NCBI GenBank assembly: GCA_021737945.1
Contig: JAIPCX010000025.1
Span: 1 to 35,237, forward strand
Source of the DNA: Polynucleobacter sp.
GTDB lineage: Bacteria > Pseudomonadota > Gammaproteobacteria > Burkholderiales > Burkholderiaceae_D
Reading direction: 5' to 3'
DNA length: 35,237 bases
Part shown: positions 13,144 through 21,120 of the stretch, piece by piece
How the letters are laid out: every line of letters starts with the position of its first letter
Position numbering within the stretch: position 1 is the stretch's first letter
Position numbers and translations under genes: made by a program
Notes under the pieces: generated by a model
Told to the model about the DNA's origin: nothing
The model's database searches: none
The model's input: the letters and a program-made list of their open reading frames with translations, nothing else

Positions 13144-15075
13144 TCAAGCAGCGTCCGAACTATCGTTGGTGGCCGCTAATTGTTTGAGTCCGCCCTTCTT
13201 TAAATGCACCAGCAACAAAGAAATCGCAGCCGGTGTCACACCCGCAATGCGTGATGCCTGACCCAAGGTTTCTGGGCGATGGCGCGTCAGTTTCTGGCGA
13301 ACCTCCATCGACAAGGCGCGCACGCTCATGTAGTCAATGTCGTCTGGCAACGCTAGATTTTCGTAATGCTCATGGCGCTCAACTTCTTTGGCCTGGCGAT
13401 CTATATAGCCGGCGTACTTGACTTGAATCTCAACCTGATCAGCGACAGCAACCTCTAGCTCCGGTTGATCAAAGCGGCGACCATCTAGACTGGTTAAAGT
13501 CATCAGCTGTTTATAGCTAACGTTGGGGCGGCGCAGAAGATCAGTGAGTGCATACTCTCGCTCTATGGGTTTGCCTAAAACACGCTCTGCTTCGGCCTCC
13601 GAAACCATGCGCGGATTCACCCAGGTGGATTTGAGTCTTTCCAGCTCACGGGCGATGGCTTCGCGCCGACGCTCGAATTGTTCCCACTGGGCATCCGAGA
13701 CACAGCCCAGTTTGCGACCCACTTCTGTCAGCCTGAGATCAGCATTGTCTTCGCGCAAACTCAAGCGAAACTCTGCGCGACTGGTAAACATACGATAGGG
13801 CTCTTGCACACCTTGCGTCACCAAATCATCGACCAACACACCAAGATAGGCTTCATCTCGACGAGGAACCCATGGTGCTTTTTCTTGGGTTTGCAGAGCC
13901 GCATTTAAGCCAGCCAACATGCCTTGTGCAGCGGCTTCTTCATAGCCGGTCGTGCCATTAATTTGGCCGGCAAAATACAAGCCCTTGATAGCACGAGTTT
14001 CGAGTGAAGCTTTGAGGCCGCGCGGATCAAAGTAGTCATACTCAATGGCATAGCCGGGGCGCAAGACATGGGCGTTTTCTAATCCACGCATAGTTCGCAC
14101 CAGGGCTAATTGCGCATCAAACGGTAGGCTGGTTGAGATACCGTTCGGATAGAACTCATGGGTGGTGAGACCTTCGGGCTCGAGGAAGATCTGGTGAGAG
14201 TCTTTGTCGGCAAAGCGGTGAATTTTGTCTTCTATCGACGGGCAATAGCGTGGCCCCACGCCCTCGATTACCCCGGTAAACATGGGGCTTCTATCTAAGG
14301 CGTTCCGAATAATGTCGTGTGTTTGCTGGTTTGTATGGGTAATCCAACATGACAATTGCCGTGGATGCATGTCCGCACGGCCCATCACTGAAAAAACCGG
14401 AACCGGATCACTGTCGCCAGGTTGCTCAGTCATTACAGACAAATCCATACTGCGGCCATCGATACGAGGCGGCGTTCCGGTTTTTAATCGGCCTTGCGGC
14501 AACTTGAGTTCTTTCAGTCGCGCCGACAAGCTAATTGATGGCGGATCCCCTGCTCTTCCGGCGGAATAATTATTCAGGCCGACATGGATTTTGCCGTCCA
14601 GAAAAGTCCCGGCCGTTAGCACCACGGCGCGCGCGTGAAAACGGATGCCGATTTGGGTCACGGCGCCGACAACCCGATCGCCGGAAATGATTAAATCATC
14701 GACTGCCTGCTGAAAAAGCCAGAGATTTGGCTGATTTTCAAGGCGTGAACGTATGGCCTGCTTGTATAAAAGGCGATCCGCCTGAGCTCGCGTCGCCCTA
14801 ACCGCCGGGCCCTTAGAGGAGTTCAGTATACGAAACTGTATGCCGGCCTCATCGGTAGCGATAGCCATTGCGCCACCCATGGCGTCTAGCTCACGAACCA
14901 AATGGCCCTTCCCTATGCCGCCAATCGAGGGATTGCACGACATTTGACCAAGGGTTTCTATGTTGTGAGTCAGCAAAAGCGTCTTTTGACCCATGCGAGC
15001 AGCCGCTAGCGCAGCTTCGGTGCCAGCATGGCCGCCGCCAACAACAATAACGTCAAATTCTGAAGGGAAATCCAT
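13144..15075 (-). CDS. mnmG: tRNA uridine-5-carboxymethylaminomethyl modification enzyme MnmG
   Basis: This FAD-dependent protein works with MnmE (encoded at 28.4-29.7 kb) to modify the wobble uridine of certain tRNAs. The start at 15075 gives [18 protein letters not shown], the standard N-terminus with its dinucleotide-binding motif. A GTG at 15108 would sit on top of the predicted promoter. The family signatures [15 protein letters not shown] and [16 protein letters not shown] are present. The C-terminal helical domain ends with the MnmE-binding part. The length (643 residues) is usual. Confidence 0.97.
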   Translation of the reverse strand: MDFPSEFDVIVVGGGHAGTEAALAAARMGQKTLLLTHNIETLGQMSCNPSIGGIGKGHLVRELDAMGGAMAIATDEAGIQFRILNSSKGPAVRATRAQADRLLYKQAIRSRLENQPNLWLFQQAVDDLIISGDRVVGAVTQIGIRFHARAVVLTAGTFLDGKIHVGLNNYSAGRAGDPPSISLSARLKELKLPQGRLKTGTPPRIDGRSMDLSVMTEQPGDSDPVPVFSVMGRADMHPRQLSCWITHTNQQTHDIIRNALDRSPMFTGVIEGVGPRYCPSIEDKIHRFADKDSHQIFLEPEGLTTHEFYPNGISTSLPFDAQLALVRTMRGLENAHVLRPGYAIEYDYFDPRGLKASLETRAIKGLYFAGQINGTTGYEEAAAQGMLAGLNAALQTQEKAPWVPRRDEAYLGVLVDDLVTQGVQEPYRMFTSRAEFRLSLREDNADLRLTEVGRKLGCVSDAQWEQFERRREAIARELERLKSTWVNPRMVSEAEAERVLGKPIEREYALTDLLRRPNVSYKQLMTLTSLDGRRFDQPELEVAVADQVEIQVKYAGYIDRQAKEVERHEHYENLALPDDIDYMSVRALSMEVRQKLTRHRPETLGQASRIAGVTPAAISLLLVHLKKGGLKQLAATNDSSDAA

Positions 15076-15110
15076 GAAAATTAGCTGCTCAAGAAGCGTG
15101 AGAGGCACGA

Positions 15111-15116
15111 ATTATA
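15111..15116 (-). promoter_or_regulatory. Candidate -10 element for mnmG
   Basis: The minus strand reads a perfect TATAAT here, about 35 bases before the chosen mnmG start. No convincing -35 hexamer is seen at the right distance; the first parS site begins only about 24 bases upstream. ParB bound there could influence this promoter. Confidence 0.5.
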
Positions 15117-15139
15117 AAGGGTTTGATGGGACGTCGGAC

Positions 15140-15155
15140 TGTTTCACGTGAAACC
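15140..15155. promoter_or_regulatory. parS site 1 (ParB-binding centromere)
   Basis: TGTTTCACGTGAAACC differs from the consensus bacterial parS palindrome TGTTTCACGTGAAACA at only the last base. It lies upstream of mnmG, 45 bases from a second site, and its cognate parAB genes are encoded nearby. Confidence 0.95.
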
Positions 15156-15184
15156 TTCGCATAAATCTTTAGGTCATTCGATAC

Positions 15185-15200
15185 TGTTTCACGTGAAACA
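15185..15200. promoter_or_regulatory. parS site 2 (ParB-binding centromere)
   Basis: TGTTTCACGTGAAACA is a perfect 16-base match to the parS consensus. The symmetry extends two bases further on each side, giving a 20-base perfect palindrome at 15183-15202. The centre-to-centre distance to site 1 is 45 bases. Confidence 0.97.
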
Positions 15201-15208
15201 GTCAGCGA

Positions 15209-15982
15209 TCAAAACGCGTTGACCCCTGTCTTGATGATTAATAGACCAACCACCACCAGAAAAAGTTTACGGACAAAACCGGTTCCGCCCCACATAGCCA
15301 GTCGCGTGCCAACAAGGGCGCCGCCTATATTGCAGACGGCCATAATCAACCCTAACTGCCAGATCACATAGCCTGCGGCACCAAACCACGCCAAAGCCGC
15401 CAGATTACAAGCCACATTAACGACCTTCGCTACGGCTGATGCCTGAAGGAAGTCTAGATAAAACACGCGAACAAACAAAAAGATTAGAAAGCTACCTGTG
15501 CCTGGACCAAAAAAGCCGTCGTAGAATCCAATGGTGGTGCCGATTAACAATGCCAGTACCCTCTTCCGCCTTAGAGTCATATCGGGATGCGCATCTGTCC
15601 TGGCACCAAAGTCCTTGCGCTTAAAAACATAGGCAGCAACCGCCAACAAAATGAACGGCAAAGCTTTGCGCAATAGATCGGGGGGAAATGCTGAGACTAC
15701 TCGTGCACCCAGAAATGCAAACACCAGTGCGGCAAGCGCGGCGGGAATGGCGATGCTCCAATCAAGACGTATCCGCATGGCATAACTGAGAGCAGCAAAT
15801 GTCGTTCCCCAGACGGAAGCGAGTTTATTCGTGCCAAACAAGGTGGCCGGCATACTTTGAGGGAAGACGCTGAATAGTGCAGGAACCTGTATGAGCCCAC
15901 CGCCACCGACAACGGCATCGATCAAGCCGGCAAGAACAGCGGCCAATCCCAACAGCAAGTAGTCAGTAAATAGTATGTCCAA
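15209..15982 (-). CDS. TSUP-family (TauE/SafE) membrane exporter
   Basis: This integral membrane protein of 257 residues belongs to the sulfite/organosulfonate exporter family TauE/SafE (TSUP). It has about seven or eight hydrophobic segments, an N-terminal GLIDAVVGGGGLIQVPAL motif and an internal duplicate GFYDGFFGPGTGSFLIFL, the two pseudo-repeat motifs of this family. The start is a TTG at 15982: an in-frame stop lies shortly upstream and no in-frame ATG was seen there. The substrate cannot be told from sequence. The 3' end comes within 9 bases of the second parS site. Confidence 0.85.
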   Translation of the reverse strand: MDILFTDYLLLGLAAVLAGLIDAVVGGGGLIQVPALFSVFPQSMPATLFGTNKLASVWGTTFAALSYAMRIRLDWSIAIPAALAALVFAFLGARVVSAFPPDLLRKALPFILLAVAAYVFKRKDFGARTDAHPDMTLRRKRVLALLIGTTIGFYDGFFGPGTGSFLIFLFVRVFYLDFLQASAVAKVVNVACNLAALAWFGAAGYVIWQLGLIMAVCNIGGALVGTRLAMWGGTGFVRKLFLVVVGLLIIKTGVNAF

Positions 15983-16058
15983 AACCAGCGCAGGCCTCGA
16001 TGCAAATTACTCACATGTTAGTAATCACTACCAACAAACGCTATGCTTATAAGGGCAA

Positions 16059-17699
16059 TTAACGCTGGCCGCGTATCAGCGACGCAGCGCGTTCCGCGAT
16101 CATGATAATGGGTGAGTTGGGGTTGCCAGACGTGATCTGCGGCATAACCGAGCCATCAACCACGCGCAAGCCACCAATACCCTTGACGCGCAACTCGGAA
16201 TCGACCACCGCCATAGGGTCGGTCGCCCGCCCCATCTTGCACGTGCCGACGGGATGGAAAATCGTCGTGCCTATATTGCCGGCCGCGAAAGCGAGTTCTT
16301 CATCAGTCTGAAAGCTTGTGCCGGGTAAAAATTCCTCAGGACCATATTTCTGTAATGCGGGGGCAGATACAATGCGGCGCGTTAGCGCTAATGAGTCAGC
16401 GGCCACCTTACGGTCTTCGGGCGTACTTAAATAGTTAGGCGCAATTTTTGGTGCATCGGTCGACTTTGCAGAGGCAATCCGAACATGGCCACGCGAGCTC
16501 GGTCGTAAATTACAAACGCTAGCGGTAAACGCCGGGAATGGATGCAGGGGTTCGCCAAATTTATTCAGCGATAAGGGTTGCACGTGATATTGAATATTGG
16601 CTGACTTTTGCGAAGGATCGGAACGTGTGAACAAGCCGAGTTGTGATGGCGCCATCGACATTGGGCCACTGCGATTCAATGCGTATTCCAAACCAATCTT
16701 TAATTTACCCAACCAACTATTCGCCATGGTATTGAGCGTTTTTACGCCACTCACCTTGAATGCCATACGCAACTGCAAGTGGTCTTGTAAATTTTCACCC
16801 ACGCCTGGTAATTCGGCGACGACAGGTAGTTGATGTTCTTGCAGCAGCTTAGGCTGACCCATACCTGATAACTGCAATAGTTGAGGCGAACCAATCGCAC
16901 CAGCACTTAGCAAGGTTTCGCGCGTAGCATGCGCAACCCACGATTGCCCCCCACCGGTAAACTCAATGCCACGACACACCTTGCCCTGGGGAGTGGTCTC
17001 TATCAATAATTTCTGAACATGACAGCCAGTCATGATCTCTAAATTGCCATGACGATTTTTTACTGATTTAAGAAATGCTTTCGATGTATTCCAACGTATG
17101 CCATTGCGTTGATTAACGTCGAAATAACCACAGCCCTCGTTATCACCGCGATTGAAATCATCCGTTTTAGGAATGCCCGTTTGTTCTGCTGCATTTCTAA
17201 ATGCATCAAGAATTTCCCAACTCAGTCGCTGCTTTTCAACACGCCACTCACCGCCGGAACCGTGAAAATTATTCGCTCCTGCATGATGATCTTCACTTTG
17301 ACGAAACACAGGAAGCACTTGCTGCCAGCGCCAACGATCATCGCCAGTTTCATTGGCCCAAGTCTCGTAATCGCCCTCTTGGCCGCGCATGTAAATCATG
17401 CCGTTGATTGAGGAGCAACCGCCCAAAACTTTTCCGCGCGGGTAAATTAAACTACGATCATTGAGTCCCGCTTCTTTCTCAGTACGAAAACGCCAATCGG
17501 TTCGAGGATTGTCTATGCAATACAAATATCCAACAGGGATATGTATCCACATATAGTCATCTTTACCGCCCGCCTCTATTAAAAGCACAGACACATTACG
17601 ATCTTGGGTCAAGCGATTGGCAAGCACGCATCCTGCAGTGCCTGCACCAATGATGATGTAATCGTAGCTACCCGCAGATTCTCTTGTTGAAGCCAACAT
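16059..17699 (-). CDS. GMC-family FAD-dependent alcohol/choline-type dehydrogenase
   Basis: This flavoprotein oxidises an alcohol to an aldehyde. The start at 17699 is chosen because GGAG (complement of 17706-17709) precedes this ATG; an upstream TTG at 17711 overlaps that ribosome-binding site. The FAD-binding motif IIIGAGTAGCVLANRL lies near the N-terminus. GMC signature 1 (GKVLGGCSSINGMIYMRG), signature 2 (GAIGSPQLLQLSGMG), the catalytic His in FHPVGTCKMG and the second catalytic position in SGNPNSPIIMIAERA are all present. The 546-residue length fits choline, PEG and aliphatic alcohol dehydrogenases. It lies 18 bases after an aldehyde dehydrogenase gene, so the two probably act in sequence. 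The substrate is unknown. Confidence 0.88.
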   Translation of the reverse strand: MLASTRESAGSYDYIIIGAGTAGCVLANRLTQDRNVSVLLIEAGGKDDYMWIHIPVGYLYCIDNPRTDWRFRTEKEAGLNDRSLIYPRGKVLGGCSSINGMIYMRGQEGDYETWANETGDDRWRWQQVLPVFRQSEDHHAGANNFHGSGGEWRVEKQRLSWEILDAFRNAAEQTGIPKTDDFNRGDNEGCGYFDVNQRNGIRWNTSKAFLKSVKNRHGNLEIMTGCHVQKLLIETTPQGKVCRGIEFTGGGQSWVAHATRETLLSAGAIGSPQLLQLSGMGQPKLLQEHQLPVVAELPGVGENLQDHLQLRMAFKVSGVKTLNTMANSWLGKLKIGLEYALNRSGPMSMAPSQLGLFTRSDPSQKSANIQYHVQPLSLNKFGEPLHPFPAFTASVCNLRPSSRGHVRIASAKSTDAPKIAPNYLSTPEDRKVAADSLALTRRIVSAPALQKYGPEEFLPGTSFQTDEELAFAAGNIGTTIFHPVGTCKMGRATDPMAVVDSELRVKGIGGLRVVDGSVMPQITSGNPNSPIIMIAERAASLIRGQR

Positions 17700-17717
17700 G
17701 CTTGTCTCCAACGCGAT

Positions 17718-19235
17718 TTATTTGGCGACAGGCATGGTGAACTCCGCGCCCTTAGAAATAGATTCAGGCCAACGCTGCATGATGGATTTGTAGCGAGTGT
17801 AAAAACGTATCCCCTCCTCACCATAAATATGCGTGTCGCCAAACAAGGATCGTTTCCAACCACCGAATGAATGCCAGGCCATAGGTACTGGGATAGGCAC
17901 ATTCACACCAACCATACCGACTTCTATGCGGCGAGAAAATTCACGCGCAGTGTTGCCATCCGATGTAAACAGCGAGACACCATTACCAAATTCGTGAGCA
18001 TTAATTAATTCGATAGCAGCGGCCATATCCGGCACTCGAACCACACACAACACCGGTCCAAAAATTTCTTCTTTATAGATCGTCATATCGGGGGTGGTGT
18101 GATCAAACAAAGATCCACCCAAGAAGAAACCTTTTTCGTGGCCTGCGACAGACAAGCCGCGGCCATCAACTAACAAACGAGCGCCGGCTTTAACGCCTTG
18201 GTCGATATACGACTCAATTTTTTCTTTGTGCGCCGCTGTTACGACTGGACCCATTTCTGCATCGGCTTCCATGCCGTTTTTAATTTTTAGTGCTCTTACT
18301 CGCGGGATAAGTGCCTCAACTAATTTGTCCGCCACACTACCGACCGCAACCGCAACCGAAATAGCCATACAGCGCTCGCCTGCCGAGCCGTAAGCTGCAC
18401 CAATTAAGGCATCCACCGCTTGATCAAGATGCGCATCAGGCATTACCACTAAATGATTCTTCGCACCGCCTAAGGCTTGTACGCGTAATGGGTAAGGACC
18501 TTTGCGACTATTTCCTTCTGAATAAATGTACTCAGCAATCGGAGTAGAGCCAACAAAAGAAAGCGCTTTAATGTCGGGATGCTGTATCAGCGCATCAACC
18601 GCAACTTTGTCGCCTTGCACGACATTAAACACACCATCCGGCAAGCCGGCTTGCTTAAACAAGTCCGCCAACATCAACGAAGGAGATGGATCACGCTCCG
18701 ACGGTTTTAAAATAAAACTGTTACCGCAAGCAATGGCCATCGGCGCCATCCACAATGGCACCATCACTGGGAAATTAAACGGCGTAATACCGGCCGTAAC
18801 ACCCAAGGGCTGACGCAACTGCCAGTTATCGATACCACCACCAATGTTGTCGGTGAACTCAGTTTTGAGCAGCTGGGGAATCCCGCACGCAAACTCAACA
18901 ATCTCTAATCCGCGCACTACTTCACCTTTGGCATCACTGAAAACTTTTCCGTGTTCTCTAGTAATGGTTGCAGCTAGATCATCATGATGCTTTTCGATGA
19001 GCTCTTTGAATTTAAATAAAACACGCGCACGTTTTAATGGAGCTGTATCAGCCCATGCTGGCGCGGCTAACTTGGCCGAAGCAACTGCAGCATTCACTTC
19101 CTCAACACCACCCAAACCGACTTCTGCTATCGCTGTGCCGGTCGAGGGATTAAACACCGCCTGACTACGGCCGCTAGTGACTGGTACTGTTTTACCATGA
19201 ACAAAATGTCCTAATGCAGGAAGTTTGGCAGACAT
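17718..19235 (-). CDS. mmsA: CoA-acylating methylmalonate-semialdehyde dehydrogenase type
   Basis: This aldehyde dehydrogenase superfamily enzyme is of the MmsA/IolA branch, which oxidises (methyl)malonate semialdehyde with NAD+ and CoA to propionyl- or acetyl-CoA. The catalytic Cys is in [27 protein letters not shown] replaces the usual general-base Glu segment, a hallmark of the CoA-acylating branch. [12 protein letters not shown] and [11 protein letters not shown] are also typical. 505 residues is the usual size. A good ribosome-binding site (AAAAGGA on the minus strand) precedes it. It is first in a two-gene unit with the GMC dehydrogenase; upstream lies the candidate origin. Valine, inositol, beta-alanine or diol catabolism are all possible contexts. 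Confidence 0.85.
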   Translation of the reverse strand: MSAKLPALGHFVHGKTVPVTSGRSQAVFNPSTGTAIAEVGLGGVEEVNAAVASAKLAAPAWADTAPLKRARVLFKFKELIEKHHDDLAATITREHGKVFSDAKGEVVRGLEIVEFACGIPQLLKTEFTDNIGGGIDNWQLRQPLGVTAGITPFNFPVMVPLWMAPMAIACGNSFILKPSERDPSPSLMLADLFKQAGLPDGVFNVVQGDKVAVDALIQHPDIKALSFVGSTPIAEYIYSEGNSRKGPYPLRVQALGGAKNHLVVMPDAHLDQAVDALIGAAYGSAGERCMAISVAVAVGSVADKLVEALIPRVRALKIKNGMEADAEMGPVVTAAHKEKIESYIDQGVKAGARLLVDGRGLSVAGHEKGFFLGGSLFDHTTPDMTIYKEEIFGPVLCVVRVPDMAAAIELINAHEFGNGVSLFTSDGNTAREFSRRIEVGMVGVNVPIPVPMAWHSFGGWKRSLFGDTHIYGEEGIRFYTRYKSIMQRWPESISKGAEFTMPVAK

Positions 19236-19528
19236 GTTTTTTCCTTTTGTAATTGTTATGCCGTTGTGGAGAAAAAAAAATCTAAAAATATGAATTACTG
19301 GTTTTTTTCACTACAACATTTAAGCAAGTACGTAAGAATACCTGCAATTTACCTACTCACGTTATGGCAACTGTGCATAAGCCTCTGGATAAGCCTCTGA
19401 GAGAAGCTGAATAACAGGCAAATTTTTCATACAACTGTTTTTTATACAAAAACAATCCTCACAAAAGTGCAGTCCTATTTAGAACTTATCTTCTTTTCAA
19501 TCCTTTGAACTTAAACAGTCTTTTCTTG

Positions 19529-19537
19529 TTATCCACA
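19529..19537 (+). promoter_or_regulatory. DnaA box, perfect consensus
   Basis: TTATCCACA. It is followed after an 18-base linker by a CTA-TTA-CTA-CTA tract and then the AT-rich region, the order described for the basal unwinding system of Bacillus oriC. Confidence 0.85.
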
Positions 19538-19555
19538 GAAAAGGGTCATCCTTAT

Positions 19556-19567
19556 CTATTACTACTA
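19556..19567 (-). promoter_or_regulatory. DnaA-trio-like tract
   Basis: The top strand reads CTA TTA CTA CTA, so the bottom strand carries four consecutive 3'-GAT/AAT-5' trios, the element on which DnaA assembles on single-stranded DNA. A second shorter set (CTA CTA TTA) is at 19582-19590. Polarity and position relative to the perfect DnaA box at 19529 match the published arrangement. Confidence 0.6.
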
Positions 19568-19633
19568 TCTTTAAATACAAACTACTATTAAACAACGTAT
19601 ATAAATATTTTTGAATTTTTTTACTTTATATCG

Positions 19634-19642
19634 TGTGGATAA
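19634..19642 (-). promoter_or_regulatory. DnaA box, perfect consensus (reverse orientation)
   Basis: TGTGGATAA, the reverse complement of TTATCCACA, sits at the right edge of the AT-rich tract. A second reverse box, TGTGAATAA, follows at 19668-19676. Confidence 0.8.
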
Positions 19643-19698
19643 AGCTCTTAATAACTACTACGTAAATTGTGAATAAGTTAGAAGGACTGAAACAAAAA

Positions 19699-20637
19699 CT
19701 ATGGGGTCATGGGATTAAACGCACCAGAAGTTCGTAATTGTTCTCTTAGCCATTGATGTCCTGGACTGCGCTCATCGCGGTCATGCCAGAGCATATCTAC
19801 TTGGGGCTCTGGCATGGGAAAAGGCAATTCTTTAACAACCAAAGCTTTGGTCATACCGGTGGCTTCGATTAAATGCCTTGGTAAAACCATTAAAAGGTCA
19901 GATGCAGCAACAACTTTACCAGCGGTGAAGAATTGATTAACTGTAAGTAAAATTCTCCGTTCTCGATTTAATGTGAGCAACGCGTCATCCACTAAACCTC
20001 GCGCACGACCAGAAAAACTAACGAGTAAATGGTTCGCGATACAGTAATTATCCAGAGTTAATGTTTTTGTAGAGAGTGGATGTTCTTTGCGCATGACGCA
20101 GACATACTCACCCGCAAACAAACGTTCGTGACGTATTGGGGTTTCGGTAGCACCTTGCAATTGAGCGACAACCCCAGGGAAAAATCCCACCGCTAAATCT
20201 ATATCGGCGCGCAATAGCATAGGTCTTGGTTCGCGTGTAGTTAATGGAACCATGCGGATATCAATGCCCGGCGCTTGATTTTCAATAACTCTAACTAAGG
20301 ATGGCATTAATAATCCTGCGGTCGCATCAGCCATAGCCATTCGAAAAGTTGCGTGAGCGCTGGCCAATTCAAAATTACGTGGGGCGACCGCTTCTTCTAA
20401 TTCAGTCAATGCTCGTCTGACTGCTGGCCAAAGGGAATCTGCTCTAGCGGTTGGTTTAACCCCATGAGCGGTTCGTATGAGTAATTCATCACCCAAGGCA
20501 TCACGTAAACGTTTAACCGCATTAGAAACGGCTGGCTGCGTCATAGCAAGACGACTAGCTGCTCGGGTGAGGTTTTGTTCCGTCATAACTGCATCGAAAA
20601 CGCGCAGAAGATTTAAATCTAATGTTAAAAAGCTCAT
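19699..20637 (-). CDS. LysR-family transcriptional regulator
   Basis: This DNA-binding regulator has 312 residues. The N-terminal winged helix-turn-helix is typical: LNLLRVFDAVMTEQNLTRAASRL, then MTQPAVSNAVKRLRDALGDELLIRT (about residues 7-55). The rest is a periplasmic-binding-protein-like effector domain (about 90-300). The pattern around LTRAASRLAMTQPAVS resembles the NodD/PcpR-like branch of LysR proteins. The target is unclear: downstream on the same strand is the gene-free interval and the mmsA-GMC pair, and divergently there is a small protein gene. A 15-base palindrome 17 bases upstream of its start may be an autoregulatory site. Confidence 0.92.
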   Translation of the reverse strand: MSFLTLDLNLLRVFDAVMTEQNLTRAASRLAMTQPAVSNAVKRLRDALGDELLIRTAHGVKPTARADSLWPAVRRALTELEEAVAPRNFELASAHATFRMAMADATAGLLMPSLVRVIENQAPGIDIRMVPLTTREPRPMLLRADIDLAVGFFPGVVAQLQGATETPIRHERLFAGEYVCVMRKEHPLSTKTLTLDNYCIANHLLVSFSGRARGLVDDALLTLNRERRILLTVNQFFTAGKVVAASDLLMVLPRHLIEATGMTKALVVKELPFPMPEPQVDMLWHDRDERSPGHQWLREQLRTSGAFNPMTP

Positions 20638-20653
20638 TTTATTAATTCCGCGG

Positions 20654-20668
20654 AAATAGCCGCTATTT
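20654..20668. promoter_or_regulatory. Palindrome upstream of the LysR gene, possible operator
   Basis: AAATAGC-C-GCTATTT is a perfect inverted repeat. It contains the T-N11-A spacing expected of LysR-type sites and lies in the divergent region between the regulator and the small gene at 20811. The operator role is inferred from position and symmetry only. Confidence 0.45.
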
Positions 20669-20810
20669 ACGAGAACTTAAACAAACTTATCGTAATTAAG
20701 ACTGATTATTCATGAAAAGTATTACGGATATTCTAATATAAAATTTTATTTATATCAGATAGTTAATTATACTGCGGCGCAACAAGTCGTTTATATAAAA
20801 AGGAAATTTT

Positions 20811-21026
20811 ATGCATAACTTTGACGCCGCATCACAAAATAACGTAACTATTTCATTGGTTTTGGGCCAATGGGTAACAAAAATGCTCACACCGCAGCGC
20901 ACAACACAAGATCAGACAACTAATCGAGTAAGTAATGCTCGACAATTAATAAATTTGGCTAAAGACGTAGAACAATCACAGCCCAATTTAGCAGCCGAAT
21001 TCAGAAATTTTGCATCACGGTCGTAA
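20811..21026 (+). CDS. Small hypothetical protein, 71 residues
   Basis: I do not recognise this protein. AAAAAGGAAATTTT gives a clear ribosome-binding site just before the ATG, which supports translation. A TATACT hexamer about 45 bases upstream of the start could be its -10 element. The product is polar, with no signal peptide or membrane segment. Its C-terminal half (SNARQLINLAKDVEQSQPNL, then AAEFRNFASRS) looks like one amphipathic helix or two. It is divergent from the LysR gene, so it may be that regulator's target. It could also be a chance frame, but the good start site and isolated position favour a real gene. Confidence 0.5.
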   Translation: MHNFDAASQNNVTISLVLGQWVTKMLTPQRTTQDQTTNRVSNARQLINLAKDVEQSQPNLAAEFRNFASRS

Positions 21027-21120
21027 AATACAGTTATTGACCGCTTTTAGCAGTTAAAAGTCTTTAACTTGAGCCTTACGTCATTTCGCCTGCGATTGGC
21101 AAGCGGTTTAAGCGGCGGTA

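Larger units (their letters stand above)
19236..19698. other. oriC: Candidate chromosomal replication origin (oriC)
   Basis: This 463-base gene-free interval lies between the mmsA-like gene and a LysR gene. Four nonamers match the DnaA-box consensus TTATNCACA (either strand): 19372-19380, 19529-19537 (perfect TTATCCACA), 19634-19642 (perfect, reverse) and 19668-19676. Two more have one mismatch (19265-19273 and 19384-19392). Chance would give about 0.01 such matches in this length. From 19568 to 19632 the DNA is about 14% G+C, fitting a duplex-unwinding element, and a DnaA-trio-like tract joins it to the central box. mnmG-rsmG-parAB and parS lie on one side. Gene orientation alone would also allow an origin at rpmH-dnaA, so this is a strong candidate, not proof. 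Confidence 0.75.
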
